In this document: positions 41,301-50,268 of the stretch, piece by piece | Position numbering within the stretch: the first letter of the stretch is position 1 | How the letters are laid out: each line of letters starts with the position of its first letter | NCBI GenBank assembly: GCA_038116945.1 | Contig: JAYOEY010000002.1 | Coordinates: 124,001 to 188,000, forward strand | Direction: 5' to 3' | Length of the DNA stretch: 64,000 bases | From: JAYOEY01 sp038116945 | GTDB taxonomy: Bacteria > Pseudomonadota > Alphaproteobacteria > MPNO01 > UBA2964 | Notes under the pieces: generated by a model | Seen by the model: only the letters and a program-made list of their open reading frames with translations | Told to the model about the DNA's origin: nothing | Databases searched by the model: none | Position numbers and translations under genes: made by a program

Positions 41301-42410
41301 ATGATCGATTTTTTCTTTCCGACCGAAGGGATGGGCTCGCAGACCCTGCGCACCGTCGCCGAATCCCAGATGGGTGGCGGCGACGTTTTCGAAATCGCGC
41401 GCACGCTGAAGAACGTGGAGCCCGGCGATCACCCGGCCTGGGAGAAAGCCTGGAAAGACAAGGCGGAAGAAACCGAGGCGCGGGCGAAGAAGGCGCTGGC
41501 CGCGGGAAAGAAACGCACCGCCATGCAGTATTTCTATGCCGCCAACAATTACTGGCGCATGGCGGACGTGTTCCTGCGCATCGACCGCAACGACGAGAAG
41601 GCGGCCCTGTTCGCCAAGTCGCAGGAAAATTTCCGCGCTGGCGCAGCGCTGAACGATCCGCCCATCGAAGTCATCCAGGTGCAGTGCGGCGACGAGACCT
41701 ATGACGGGTATTTCTGCCACCCGCGCAATCCGAAGACGGAAAAATGGCCGGCGGTGTTTTTCATCGGCGGGGCCGACGCCTTCGCCGAGGAAATCTATTT
41801 TTCGGGGCGCGAGATGTGCGAACGCGGCTATGCCATGCTGCTCGTCGACACGCCCGGCCGCGGCTCGTCGATGTATCTCAAGAACATCCCGACGCGGCCC
41901 GATTACGAGGTGCCGGGCAAGGCGTGCTTCGATTACCTGTTCTCGCGGCCCGAGATCGATCCCGACCGGGTCGGGCTGATGGGGATTTCGATGGCGGGTT
42001 ACTATGCGCCCCGCGTCGCTGCCTTCGAGGACCGGATCAAATGCCTGATCTCGTGGAGCGGCTGCTATTCCGTGCTCGACGACCTGTATCTTTTCTACGA
42101 ACACCTGCAGCCGACCTGCCAGCGCCTGCTGGGCGGTGTCACCCATGAAGAAGCCATCGAGAAGCTGGCTGCCTTCACGATGGAAGGGATCGCGCAGAAC
42201 ATCAAGGTGCCGACCATCATGACGCACGGCTCCGACGACCGGCTGATGGATGTCGAGGGCGCGAAGAAGCTGTTCGCCGAGATCGGGGCCGAGGACAAGA
42301 CGCTGCATATCTTCGACGACCCGAAAGAGGGCGGCAACGTGCATTGCTCGCACGATTGCTGGGTGCATCAGGTGCCGATGCTGATGGACTGGCTGGAGGA
42401 CCATCTTTAG
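41301..42410 (+). CDS. alpha/beta hydrolase resembling 2,6-dihydroxypseudooxynicotine C-C hydrolase
   Basis: A 369-residue protein. AGAAGG nine bases upstream favours the ATG at 41301 over 41292. An N-terminal helical cap region (residues about 1-120) precedes a hydrolase core with GLMGISMAGYYA (nucleophile Ser, GxSxG), a late Asp (HGSDDRLMD) and His (VHCSHDCW). This cap-plus-core layout occurs in the FrsA-like and dihydroxypseudooxynicotine hydrolase group. C-C bond cleavage of a diketone-like substrate is likely but unproven. It sits next to the molybdenum hydroxylase (divergent), a pairing also seen in N-heterocycle catabolism. Confidence 0.75.
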   Translation: MIDFFFPTEGMGSQTLRTVAESQMGGGDVFEIARTLKNVEPGDHPAWEKAWKDKAEETEARAKKALAAGKKRTAMQYFYAANNYWRMADVFLRIDRNDEKAALFAKSQENFRAGAALNDPPIEVIQVQCGDETYDGYFCHPRNPKTEKWPAVFFIGGADAFAEEIYFSGREMCERGYAMLLVDTPGRGSSMYLKNIPTRPDYEVPGKACFDYLFSRPEIDPDRVGLMGISMAGYYAPRVAAFEDRIKCLISWSGCYSVLDDLYLFYEHLQPTCQRLLGGVTHEEAIEKLAAFTMEGIAQNIKVPTIMTHGSDDRLMDVEGAKKLFAEIGAEDKTLHIFDDPKEGGNVHCSHDCWVHQVPMLMDWLEDHL

Positions 42411-42491
42411 GGCGGACGGGCCCAGCCCCTTGAATTGCCTTATTGCGGTCACGATATCGCCGGCATAATCGATTGTCCGGACGACGCTGAA

Positions 42492-42525
42492 CGACGCGCC
42501 CCGCAAGGGCGCGTCGCTGCTTTTG
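42492..42525 (+). terminator. intrinsic terminator after the C-C hydrolase-like gene
   Basis: CGACGCGCCC and GGGCGCGTCG form a perfect 10-bp stem with loop CGCAA, followed by CTGCTTTTG. It lies about 80 bases after the stop at 42410. A TTG at 42523 sits in its T-tail, which argues that this is not the start of the next gene. Confidence 0.8.
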
Positions 42526-42552
42526 TCGCCTGGCAAATTGCCGGAGACCTCC

Positions 42553-45486
42553 TTGTCCGATTCCGACGCTCCCGAACCACCCGCCGCGCCTGAAACGGGG
42601 CCGCGATGGCGGCGCTGGGCCGTTGCGCTGCTGCTGATCGTTGCGGTCGGCGGGCTTGCGGTCGCCTTCACGCCGGACGCCATCCGGCTGCTGGCCGTCC
42701 GTTATCTGGAAGACGGCGGCCGGCGGACCGCGTCGATCGGCGGGCTGCGGTTCAATCCGTTTTCCGGCTTCGCGGTCGTCGAGAATCTTTCCGTAAAGGG
42801 GACGGACGGACGGGGTGTCTCGTTCGGTCGGGCCCTTCTGGAATTCGATCTTGAGTCGCTTAAGGACCGTCGCATCCGGGTTCGCCGGTTTCGGCTGGAA
42901 AATGCCCAGGCGGACCTTGTTCGCCGGGAGAACGCAATCGAACTGGCAGCGTTCCCGGCGGAAGGTCTGCAAACGCCAGCGGAAAGCGCCGGCACGTCCT
43001 GGAGCATCGGCGTCGACGAGACGGCCTTGCGCGACCTGACGGTTATCCTTTACGAGCGGGGTCGGTCCGAACGGATCACTATTGCCCGCGCGGATATCGG
43101 GTCGCTGACCGAATGGACGCCGGATCGTCCGGTCCGGCTCTCGGTCGCGGCGACGGCCGCCGGCGGCAGCGTTCGTATCGCGGGGGAAATCGGGTCGTCG
43201 GGCGATCCGTCCGGGTTTTCCGGGAAGATCGTGGTTTCATCCATCGATCTGGCGCGCGCCTTTGCGCTCGCGTCGCCCGGTATCGATCCCCCCGCCCGGG
43301 GCCGGCTGACCGCCGATATGACAGTGTCCGCAAACCGGCGCTCGCCGGCGATCAAGCTAAACGGCTCGGCGGAGTCCCGGGGGCTGGAACTGGCTGACGG
43401 GACCCGCCTTTCCGATGTATCGCTGAAGGACGCCGTTGCGTCCTGGGGGCTTGACGCAGGCGGTGCTTCGGCAAGCCTGGCCGGTGTCGTTCAGGCCGGC
43501 CGGATATGGCGCGGCGACGGGCCGGGGAATGCCGAACTGCGGGATCTCCGCTGGGAAGGCGCCGGGCAGGCAACCGTGGCCGGCGACGGTGCGGTTCGCT
43601 ACATGGCGACCGGCGCCCTGGCGCTCGGCTCCGCGATGCTGGGCGCCGACGGCGCGCGGATCGGACTGCGCGATGCCCGGATCCGGAACCTTGCCGTGGA
43701 AGGCAAGGCCGGCGCGGATCGAGCGAACGATGCCGCGGCGAACCTTTCGTTCGATGTCGCGGGATTTTCCGTCGCGACTCCCGACAGGACGGTTTCGGGC
43801 GGGAAAAGCGCCTGGACCGGAACGGTTTCCGTTCGCGCGGGTCGCGAAGCCCCGGTCGTCAGCGCCGACGGCAGGCTGAGCTCCGCCGGAATCTCCGGGT
43901 CGCTCGCGAAAACCGGAGTGCGCGTGGGATATGATGCTCTCTCCTGGTCCGGCGCGATCAGCGTGGATTTTGCGCGCCCCGAAACGACCAGGCATAGCGG
44001 CAGTCTGACGATTGAGGGGATAAAGGCCGATTCAGACGAGCCCGCCATGCGCATTCTGTCGGCCGGAAAAATCTCGGCCGAAAATCTGGTTTCGTCGGGC
44101 AACGGCAAATGGGCGGTTGGACGACTGGATGTCGAGGGGATCGAAACCCTCGCTCCCGCGGCCCGGGAAGGCGCGCGCTCCAATGACGGGCGCGCGCAAC
44201 CGCCGGTAACGCTCAACTCGATCTTGGCGCGGAACATCGCTTTTGACGGGGCTTCCCGGGTGTCGTCCGCCTCGGTCGAGGTCGGCGGTTTCGAGGTCGC
44301 GCTGGTGCGCGAACCCGCCGGAGATTTCCGGCTCGTCGGATCGCTGCTGGCGGTGCTGGGAAAATTCGCGACGCCGGACTCCGGGAAGGAGGCAGGGTCG
44401 CCGCCTTTGACCTTCGCGGTTGGAGAATGGAGGCTGGCGAACGGTAGCCGCGTGACCTTCGTCGACCGGGCGGCGGATCCTTCCGCCAGGGTGGTCCTCG
44501 ACGATCTGTCCGTTGCGCTCTCCGGTCTCGACAGCGCCATGCCAGAGAAACCCGCCACCCTGAAATTGCGGTCCAAAATCGGAAAGTTCGGCGCATTTTC
44601 CGCAAGCGGCTGGCTCCGGCCGTTCGCCGACAGGCTGAACCTGCAGATAGGCGGCAAGATCCAGGGGTTCGAGCTTCCGTCCATCCGCGCCTATGCACGG
44701 GATTTTCTCGGTTACGACATTGAACGCGGGCGGCTGGATGCCGCCGTCCGACTTGCCATCACCGAAGGCAGGCTCGCCGGCGACAACAGCCTGACGATTT
44801 CCGGCCTCAAGGTGAACGTGGGCGCTGCCGAAAAGGACCGGAAGGCGGCCGAAGGCCTGCCGCTGGAAACCGCGCTTTCCCTTTTGCGGGATTCGAATGA
44901 CGTCATTCGTCTGGACCTTCCCGTCAGCGGGGATGTCGCCGATCCGAAATTCGATTTCAGCGACGCGGTCAATCAGGCCGTGGCCGGTGCGATGAAGAAA
45001 GCGGTGCTGACGACGCTGTCGCTCACCTTTCCGCTGGGCGGCGTGATCACCGCCATCTCGGATGCCGGTCTGCCGGACAGGCTCGGACTGAGGCCGGTCG
45101 GGTTCGCCGACGGCTCTGCCGCGCTTTCGCCCGGCGGTCGCGAATTTCTGGAAAATATCGCCCGGATGATGAAAGCCCGCCCCGATGTCCGGCTGACCCT
45201 CTGCGGCGTCGCCACGGCGCGCGACCGGGCGGCGATGCGGAAAGCGCTTCTGGAGCAGGCGCGCGCAAACGCCGGCCCGCCGAAACCCGGGTCGGAAAAG
45301 CCAGTCGCGGCGCCGCCTCCGGTCGTGGATGATGAGAGGCTCCTGCTGCTTTCGAAAGGACGCGGCGAAGCCGTGAAGGATTCGCTCGTCAGAGGCTACG
45401 GCATCGGCGAAAACCGGCTTCTTCTGTGTGCACCCAACATCGCCAGGGACGAGAACGCCGTTCCGCGCGCCGATATCACGCTATAA
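42553..45486 (+). CDS. large AsmA-like/DUF748 inner membrane protein with OmpA-like C-terminal segment
   Basis: A 977-residue protein. The TTG at 42553 has GGAG seven bases upstream and is preferred over a TTG at 42523 inside the preceding terminator. One membrane segment lies near residues 22-42 (WAVALLLIVAVGGLAVAF). About 750 residues of AsmA/TamB/DUF748-like beta-strand repeats follow, and a C-terminal segment with GSAALSPGGREFLENIARMM and ADITL, like the OmpA-like end of DUF748 proteins. Such proteins span the periplasm and are linked to outer-membrane lipid transport. Function here unknown. Confidence 0.82.
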   Translation: MSDSDAPEPPAAPETGPRWRRWAVALLLIVAVGGLAVAFTPDAIRLLAVRYLEDGGRRTASIGGLRFNPFSGFAVVENLSVKGTDGRGVSFGRALLEFDLESLKDRRIRVRRFRLENAQADLVRRENAIELAAFPAEGLQTPAESAGTSWSIGVDETALRDLTVILYERGRSERITIARADIGSLTEWTPDRPVRLSVAATAAGGSVRIAGEIGSSGDPSGFSGKIVVSSIDLARAFALASPGIDPPARGRLTADMTVSANRRSPAIKLNGSAESRGLELADGTRLSDVSLKDAVASWGLDAGGASASLAGVVQAGRIWRGDGPGNAELRDLRWEGAGQATVAGDGAVRYMATGALALGSAMLGADGARIGLRDARIRNLAVEGKAGADRANDAAANLSFDVAGFSVATPDRTVSGGKSAWTGTVSVRAGREAPVVSADGRLSSAGISGSLAKTGVRVGYDALSWSGAISVDFARPETTRHSGSLTIEGIKADSDEPAMRILSAGKISAENLVSSGNGKWAVGRLDVEGIETLAPAAREGARSNDGRAQPPVTLNSILARNIAFDGASRVSSASVEVGGFEVALVREPAGDFRLVGSLLAVLGKFATPDSGKEAGSPPLTFAVGEWRLANGSRVTFVDRAADPSARVVLDDLSVALSGLDSAMPEKPATLKLRSKIGKFGAFSASGWLRPFADRLNLQIGGKIQGFELPSIRAYARDFLGYDIERGRLDAAVRLAITEGRLAGDNSLTISGLKVNVGAAEKDRKAAEGLPLETALSLLRDSNDVIRLDLPVSGDVADPKFDFSDAVNQAVAGAMKKAVLTTLSLTFPLGGVITAISDAGLPDRLGLRPVGFADGSAALSPGGREFLENIARMMKARPDVRLTLCGVATARDRAAMRKALLEQARANAGPPKPGSEKPVAAPPPVVDDERLLLLSKGRGEAVKDSLVRGYGIGENRLLLCAPNIARDENAVPRADITL

Positions 45487-45622
45487 CGAACTTATCCTAC
45501 AGTTCGAATGCCCGGACGTTAGTTCGTGTTCTTAGTGCTTGATCTTTCGTTTGGGGTCCGCCGTTCGCATCGCTTGTCGCGGCAGTGTTGAAGTCAATGT
45601 AATTCGAGGATCATTACATGCG

Positions 45623-46246
45623 TTACCACCAGGTGTCGGTCGAAAACAGGTCTGCATTGATTTCTTTGATTCTTCCATCGTTGGTTTCAACAGACAAAGT
45701 GTATATATAACTGCCGGTACAGTTAATTATATACAAAGGGTTATATATGAGGGCTGTGTAGGAAATACGGAATCTATATGAAAAATCGTATCTCTTTCCA
45801 ACCTTACTTGTTTTTAATTTATAATCATCTGATAAAAATAGAATTTTTTCTCCTTTTCCTCTACGAACTACGAAATTCTTATCAGAATACCTCCTTTCAA
45901 TTGACCAAATAAAATTTCTGTTTTCTCTTTCGCCAAGATTCTCAAAAAATTTCTCCAGCTCTTCGATATTCGCACCTGGTGGGAATAGCCTGTTTAGGGT
46001 CTGAACCATGTCCCCGAATACCGGGTTCTTCTTCTCATGATTGCTTACCGGAAACCCGCCGTGACGCAGCATCTGTCGTGTAAACGTTGAAAATAGGAAT
46101 GTAGATCGAGAGATTTCTTGCGGGTCATATCGGATCGCAAACAGAATATTCAAGGAAACCGCATAGCCGATATACAAGAGAAGAACAGCCATCGGTATCC
46201 TGATCAAACAACCAGGGAATTTCGAAAATTTTCTGAGCAATTTCAT
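45623..46246 (-). CDS. AT-rich orphan membrane-anchored protein, unknown function
   Basis: A 207-residue protein whose gene is far lower in GC than every neighbour and uses AT-ending codons and many Lys, Asn, Phe and Tyr. An N-terminal membrane segment (about 14-34, IRIPMAVLLLYIGYAVSLNIL) is followed by a soluble domain, FPPGANIEELEKFFENL and a beta-rich end (NPLYIINCTGSYIYTLSVETN). I do not recognise a family. The flanks are also AT-rich, so this is probably a horizontally acquired gene between the DUF748 and DUF3095 genes. No mobile-element gene or repeat flanks it. Confidence 0.7.
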   Translation of the reverse strand: MKLLRKFSKFPGCLIRIPMAVLLLYIGYAVSLNILFAIRYDPQEISRSTFLFSTFTRQMLRHGGFPVSNHEKKNPVFGDMVQTLNRLFPPGANIEELEKFFENLGERENRNFIWSIERRYSDKNFVVRRGKGEKILFLSDDYKLKTSKVGKRYDFSYRFRISYTALIYNPLYIINCTGSYIYTLSVETNDGRIKEINADLFSTDTWW

Positions 46247-46304
46247 TCTTTGACAATTTCGGAATTTCTTATGTAGCTCATTCGCTGTCTCTGGCGATCA
46301 ATTG

Positions 46305-47483
46305 TCATAATTTTTCCGGCCCTAGCCTTGTCCGCATTTCCTTCAGCTGCGCCGCCGCCATTGCATAGCCGCCGCCGGCGCCGTCGATGAAATGGATATG
46401 GTTGTCGGTCAGCGGCGACGGCACGATGCAGGTCATCAGCGCGCTGTCCTGCCGGTGCAGCCCGTAATCGGCAATGCCGTTCCGATGCGCTTCCGCCAGC
46501 AGATCCTCGATTTTCCGCCCGGTGTCCGGCGAACAGTCGACGGTCATTTTGAGCCCGTCGTCGAACTTCCGGAAATCGGAGTTCTGTGCGGTGACCCGCC
46601 GGTAATGCACCGGATCGAACCGCTTGAGCCGCGTGCCAAGCAGTTCCAGCACCACCGGCACAAGCTGTTCGAGCAGGATCGGCAGATAGCGGAGAAAGCG
46701 CGGCTTGCCGCCCGCCGAGGCCCGCGCCTCAAGATCGAGTCCGCGCGGCGGCCAGTCATAGCGCGGCCCTTCCGTGACCAGCGGGCTTCCGCCTCCGGTT
46801 TCCTCCCCGGCCAGCAGATCGTGCAGGGCCCGCACCACGGAATCGAACCGCTCTGCCGCCGTTCCTGGCCGACGCGCCATCAGTACCGACAGAATTTCGC
46901 CGCGCCGCGCCGCGATGGGCTTCCAGCGGCAGGACAGGCCCGACAGGTCGGGGCGGGCTCCATCGGCCGCCGGCGGGACTTCGTACAGCCCCTGTTTCAT
47001 CCTTGCGTCCGCCCAGGCCATGCCGCCGCCGTCGAACATCGCGTAATCGACGAAGGGCGACGGGCGAAACCGGGCGACGCGGACATCCTGACCCGCGGAC
47101 CGGATCTCCGTGACCGGGATCAGCGCGGCTCTCAGGGACAGCCCCATTTCCTCGCCGGACCAGGTGCGGCAGGCAGCCAGCGCGGCGCTAACCTCGTCGC
47201 GCCGCCCGCCCGGAACCGCGAATGAGGCGCCGTCGCCGCCGAAGGCAAACGGAAAGCCGGCGTTCCTGTCCAGGTTCATGATGGCGGAGATGACGCTGGC
47301 GCCGACCGTGTTGACCGCCTTGTAGCGGCCGGCGGCCAGAGCGCCCGTCGAGTCCACGATATCCGCGACCCCGATCAGCCACCCGTCGGGCAGCGGCCTG
47401 TAGTTTCCCGACAGCGACACGTCCCGGAAATCGGCGAAAGGTTCGAGCGACTCCAGGAACCGGCTTCCGGCGTCGTCCGTCAT
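46305..47483 (-). CDS. DUF3095 family protein (adenylate-cyclase-like)
   Basis: A 392-residue cytosolic protein. GWLIGVADIVDSTGALAAGRY and FPFAFGGDGASFAVP resemble the two metal-binding strands of nucleotide cyclase/GGDEF-like folds (Asp in ADIVDST, Asp in GGDGA), which is the basis of the DUF3095 assignment. Whether it makes a cyclic nucleotide is untested. It follows UbiD by six bases on the minus strand, so it is in the TctC-UbiD operon and might regulate it. Confidence 0.8.
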   Translation of the reverse strand: MTDDAGSRFLESLEPFADFRDVSLSGNYRPLPDGWLIGVADIVDSTGALAAGRYKAVNTVGASVISAIMNLDRNAGFPFAFGGDGASFAVPGGRRDEVSAALAACRTWSGEEMGLSLRAALIPVTEIRSAGQDVRVARFRPSPFVDYAMFDGGGMAWADARMKQGLYEVPPAADGARPDLSGLSCRWKPIAARRGEILSVLMARRPGTAAERFDSVVRALHDLLAGEETGGGSPLVTEGPRYDWPPRGLDLEARASAGGKPRFLRYLPILLEQLVPVVLELLGTRLKRFDPVHYRRVTAQNSDFRKFDDGLKMTVDCSPDTGRKIEDLLAEAHRNGIADYGLHRQDSALMTCIVPSPLTDNHIHFIDGAGGGYAMAAAQLKEMRTRLGPEKL

Positions 47484-47489
47484 CTTCGG

Positions 47490-49049
47490 TTAGTCCGGCG
47501 CCGTCGTCTTGAGCGCGTACTCGCCTTCTTTCATCCGGGTGAGCGCGCCTTCGTTGCGGAGTTCCTCCAGGGCCAGCACGACCTCGCGCCCGTCGCGCGT
47601 GCCAAGCGCGGCCATCAGCCTCTCGAACGATTTGGGCCCGTCCTCCAGCGCGGCGCGGACGCTGTCGAACCGCTTGCCCTCGACAGCCGGCGGCGCGGGC
47701 ACGGTGAACTCGATCGCCTGTCGGCGGTCGAGCGCTACGGTCAGGTCGAATCCGGCCTTGGCGCCGACCCGCGCGCCGTAAAGCGAAGGGTCCAGCGGCA
47801 GGGTGCGCATGCCGCCCTGGACGACAAGGTCGCGGTCGGGCTGGAAACGCGTGGCGAGCGCCCATTCCATCTGCGCGTCGTCGAAGATGTCGATATCGTC
47901 GTCGACCACGAACACGTTCTTGACGTTGGCGAGACATCCCATCGCCGCGGCGATGGCGTTGCGGGCCTCGCCGGGAACGCGCTGACGCATCGAAATCCGC
48001 AAATTGAACATGCCGGCGCCTGCGGCCGTAGCGTTTACCGCCACCGGCTCGCGGATCGCGGTCTGCAGGGCCTGCCACGCCACCGACTCGCTCTTGATCG
48101 TGTTGAGCACGGCCGTGTCGGTCCGGTCGATCCGGGGACCCGAAATCGTCGAGGTCTGGAACAGGGCATCGCCGCGCATCGTAATGGCGGTCAGGTGGAA
48201 CACGGGGTTCTTTTTCATGACGCCGTAATAGCCGGCGAATTCGCCGAACGGGCCTTCGTCTTCGACATGGCCGCGCTCGTCGAGATAGCCCTCGATGACG
48301 ATCTCGGCATCCGCCGGCACCAGCAGATCGTTGGTGACGCATCTGACCAGCGGCAGGGTTGCGCCGCGCAGGTTGGCGATCAGGCCGGTTTCGTCGACCG
48401 GAAGCCGCATGGTCGCCGCGACATGGTCGATCGGGTGCGATCCCAGCGCAAAGCTGACCGGAAGGCGTTCGCCGCGTCTCGCCGCCGCTTCGTAGATCGC
48501 CTTGGCGTCGCTCGGCGCGTTCAGGTCGACGCCCGCCTCCCGGCGGCCGCGGATCATCATGCGGCGGCAGCCGACATTGGTCAGGTTCGCATCCGCGTTG
48601 AAAGTGAAATCGAGCGTGGACGACAGATACGGCCCGCCGTCCCGCCCGTGCTGGAACGGCACCGGCAGTCCGGTGAAATCGGCGTCGTCGCCGGTCCGGA
48701 CGATTTCGTGAACCGGCGCATCGCCCGACGGAACCTCCATTGTCTGCTGCGGCGTGCGCAGCCGTTTCATGATTTCCTGGAGCAGGTCGGCCTCGGATAC
48801 GCCGAAGGCGAGCGCCAGGCGCGACCGGCTGGCCGCCAAATTGCCGACGATCTCCGCCTTTTCCGGCCCCGCCCGGCGGAACAGAACCGCTTTTGGGTTG
48901 CCGTCGAGACGGGACGTCAGGTCCGCCAGCTCTACGGGTTCATCGACGTATTCGAGTTCGTCCTCGCCGAGCGAGGCCACGAAATTGCGAAGGCGGAACG
49001 TTTCTGTATCCGCCTTCGCTTCTGTCGATCCGGTTACGCCCTCGGGCAT
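47490..49049 (-). CDS. UbiD family prenyl-FMN-dependent decarboxylase (second copy)
   Basis: A 519-residue protein with GGAG eight bases upstream. It keeps the UbiD motifs: GRDGGPYLSSTLDF in the prenyl-FMN region, FALGSHPIDHVAAT and DEGPFGEFAGYYG around the catalytic Glu. It is divergent in sequence from the UbiD at 33 kb. It sits 12 bases after a TTT substrate-binding protein gene, so the pair probably imports and decarboxylates one aromatic or unsaturated acid. UbiX is not seen here. Confidence 0.9.
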   Translation of the reverse strand: MPEGVTGSTEAKADTETFRLRNFVASLGEDELEYVDEPVELADLTSRLDGNPKAVLFRRAGPEKAEIVGNLAASRSRLALAFGVSEADLLQEIMKRLRTPQQTMEVPSGDAPVHEIVRTGDDADFTGLPVPFQHGRDGGPYLSSTLDFTFNADANLTNVGCRRMMIRGRREAGVDLNAPSDAKAIYEAAARRGERLPVSFALGSHPIDHVAATMRLPVDETGLIANLRGATLPLVRCVTNDLLVPADAEIVIEGYLDERGHVEDEGPFGEFAGYYGVMKKNPVFHLTAITMRGDALFQTSTISGPRIDRTDTAVLNTIKSESVAWQALQTAIREPVAVNATAAGAGMFNLRISMRQRVPGEARNAIAAAMGCLANVKNVFVVDDDIDIFDDAQMEWALATRFQPDRDLVVQGGMRTLPLDPSLYGARVGAKAGFDLTVALDRRQAIEFTVPAPPAVEGKRFDSVRAALEDGPKSFERLMAALGTRDGREVVLALEELRNEGALTRMKEGEYALKTTAPD

Positions 49050-49061
49050 GATGGTCTCCGG

Positions 49062-50108
49062 CTACTTCTTTTTCTTTCCCTGGCTCTTGCCGAGCTTGAC
49101 CGCCCGTTTGAACCGGTCGACCACGTCCTTTGGCGTGTCGAGCCCGGCGGCGACGATCTTGTCCAGTTCCGTACCCTTGACCGGGCTGACGACCTGGTTG
49201 CGCTTCTTGGCCTCGGCCAGGAATTTGGGATCGGCGACCGCCTTGTCGAACGCGGCGCGCAACGCGTTGACCCGGTCCATCGGCACGCCGGGCGAGACGA
49301 AAAATCCATGCCCCACCTTGCCGCCGGTCTGCAGGAAGTTAAGCACCTGCTTCTGTTCGTATGTCTTCATCAGGTCTTCGGCATGCGGCACGCCAGTGTC
49401 GTCGAGCTCTTTTTCACGGGGGCCCATATAGACGACATGGACGATTTTCTTGTCGCGCAGCCAGTGCGGCTTGGTGGTCTTGTAGCTGGCATAGAACGAG
49501 CTGCGACCATTAACCTCGCCCTTCTGCATCGCATTGTTCTGGCGGTCTCCGCCACGGTAGCCCGAAATGATCTTCCACTTGGTTCCGACGACATGGTTGA
49601 TCCAGGCGGGGAACAGATAGCCGCTCGAAAGCTTGCTCGATGTCGCCGTTGTGATCTCGGTGTCCATGAGCTGCTTGATGCTCTTCGCCGGCGAGTCGTG
49701 CCAGACTGACAGAACCGACGCCATCGGCGTGATCGATCCGATCCAGCGAAGTTTCTTCGAATCGTATCCGACGCCGTCCCGCAGCAGGGGAGACAGGATG
49801 GCGGGCGGCAGCACCACGCCGATCACCGTGCCGTCCTGTGCTGCCGCGTTCACGATATACTTGACCGACCGCGCTCCGCCGGCGCCCGGCATGGCGGTGA
49901 CGACCCAGTTGGGCTTGCCCGGTATATACTGTTCGATATGGCGGCCCAGCAGCCGCGCGGCGAACGAAAACCCGCCGCCGGCGCCGCCGCCGGAAATGGC
50001 GGTGATCTGTTTTCCCTTGTAGAAATCCGCGATGCCGTCCGCCTGAACCGGCGCGGCTGCGGCGATGGCTATTAAGGAAATCGGCAGTAATCTGAAAAAT
50101 TTCGTCAT
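49062..50108 (-). CDS. tripartite tricarboxylate transporter substrate-binding protein (TctC family)
   Basis: A 348-residue exported protein. From the ATG at 50108 (GGAGG seven bases upstream) the N-terminus MTKFFRLLPISLIAIAAAAP is a signal peptide. The Bug/TctC pattern follows: ISGGGAGGGFSFAARLLGRHI, GKPNWVVTAMPGAGGARSVKYI. It binds a carboxylate in the periplasm and hands it to a TctAB permease. It is in an operon with UbiD and DUF3095 and divergent from a second TctC. The C-terminus ends in a Lys-rich tail. Confidence 0.9.
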   Translation of the reverse strand: MTKFFRLLPISLIAIAAAAPVQADGIADFYKGKQITAISGGGAGGGFSFAARLLGRHIEQYIPGKPNWVVTAMPGAGGARSVKYIVNAAAQDGTVIGVVLPPAILSPLLRDGVGYDSKKLRWIGSITPMASVLSVWHDSPAKSIKQLMDTEITTATSSKLSSGYLFPAWINHVVGTKWKIISGYRGGDRQNNAMQKGEVNGRSSFYASYKTTKPHWLRDKKIVHVVYMGPREKELDDTGVPHAEDLMKTYEQKQVLNFLQTGGKVGHGFFVSPGVPMDRVNALRAAFDKAVADPKFLAEAKKRNQVVSPVKGTELDKIVAAGLDTPKDVVDRFKRAVKLGKSQGKKKK

Positions 50109-50268
50109 AAAAAACCTCCCTGAATTCATGCTTCCGGGCAGTTCCGCCCGCCAGCTCTCCCGACGATAGCACAGCCCCGCGACGGGTCGATAGGCCGCGC
50201 CTGCTCTGGTCCCCTGCGCGCGATCGTCGTATGCTCGCCCCAATAACCACATGAATTGGGAGGTTCAC
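50109..50268. promoter_or_regulatory. divergent promoter region between two TctC genes
   Basis: A 160-base gap between two divergent TTT substrate-binding protein genes. It must hold both promoters. Strong ribosome sites flank it (GGAGG on minus, GGGAGG on plus). I do not see a clear operator palindrome. Confidence 0.5.

Noticed and set aside
42523..42552. TTG at 42523 as the start of the DUF748 protein
   Set aside because: It lies in the T-tail of a strong terminator and has no well-spaced ribosome site. The TTG at 42553 has GGAG seven bases upstream.
45487..46304. Insertion sequence or prophage remnant
   Set aside because: No transposase, integrase, terminal repeat or target duplication is visible around the AT-rich gene.
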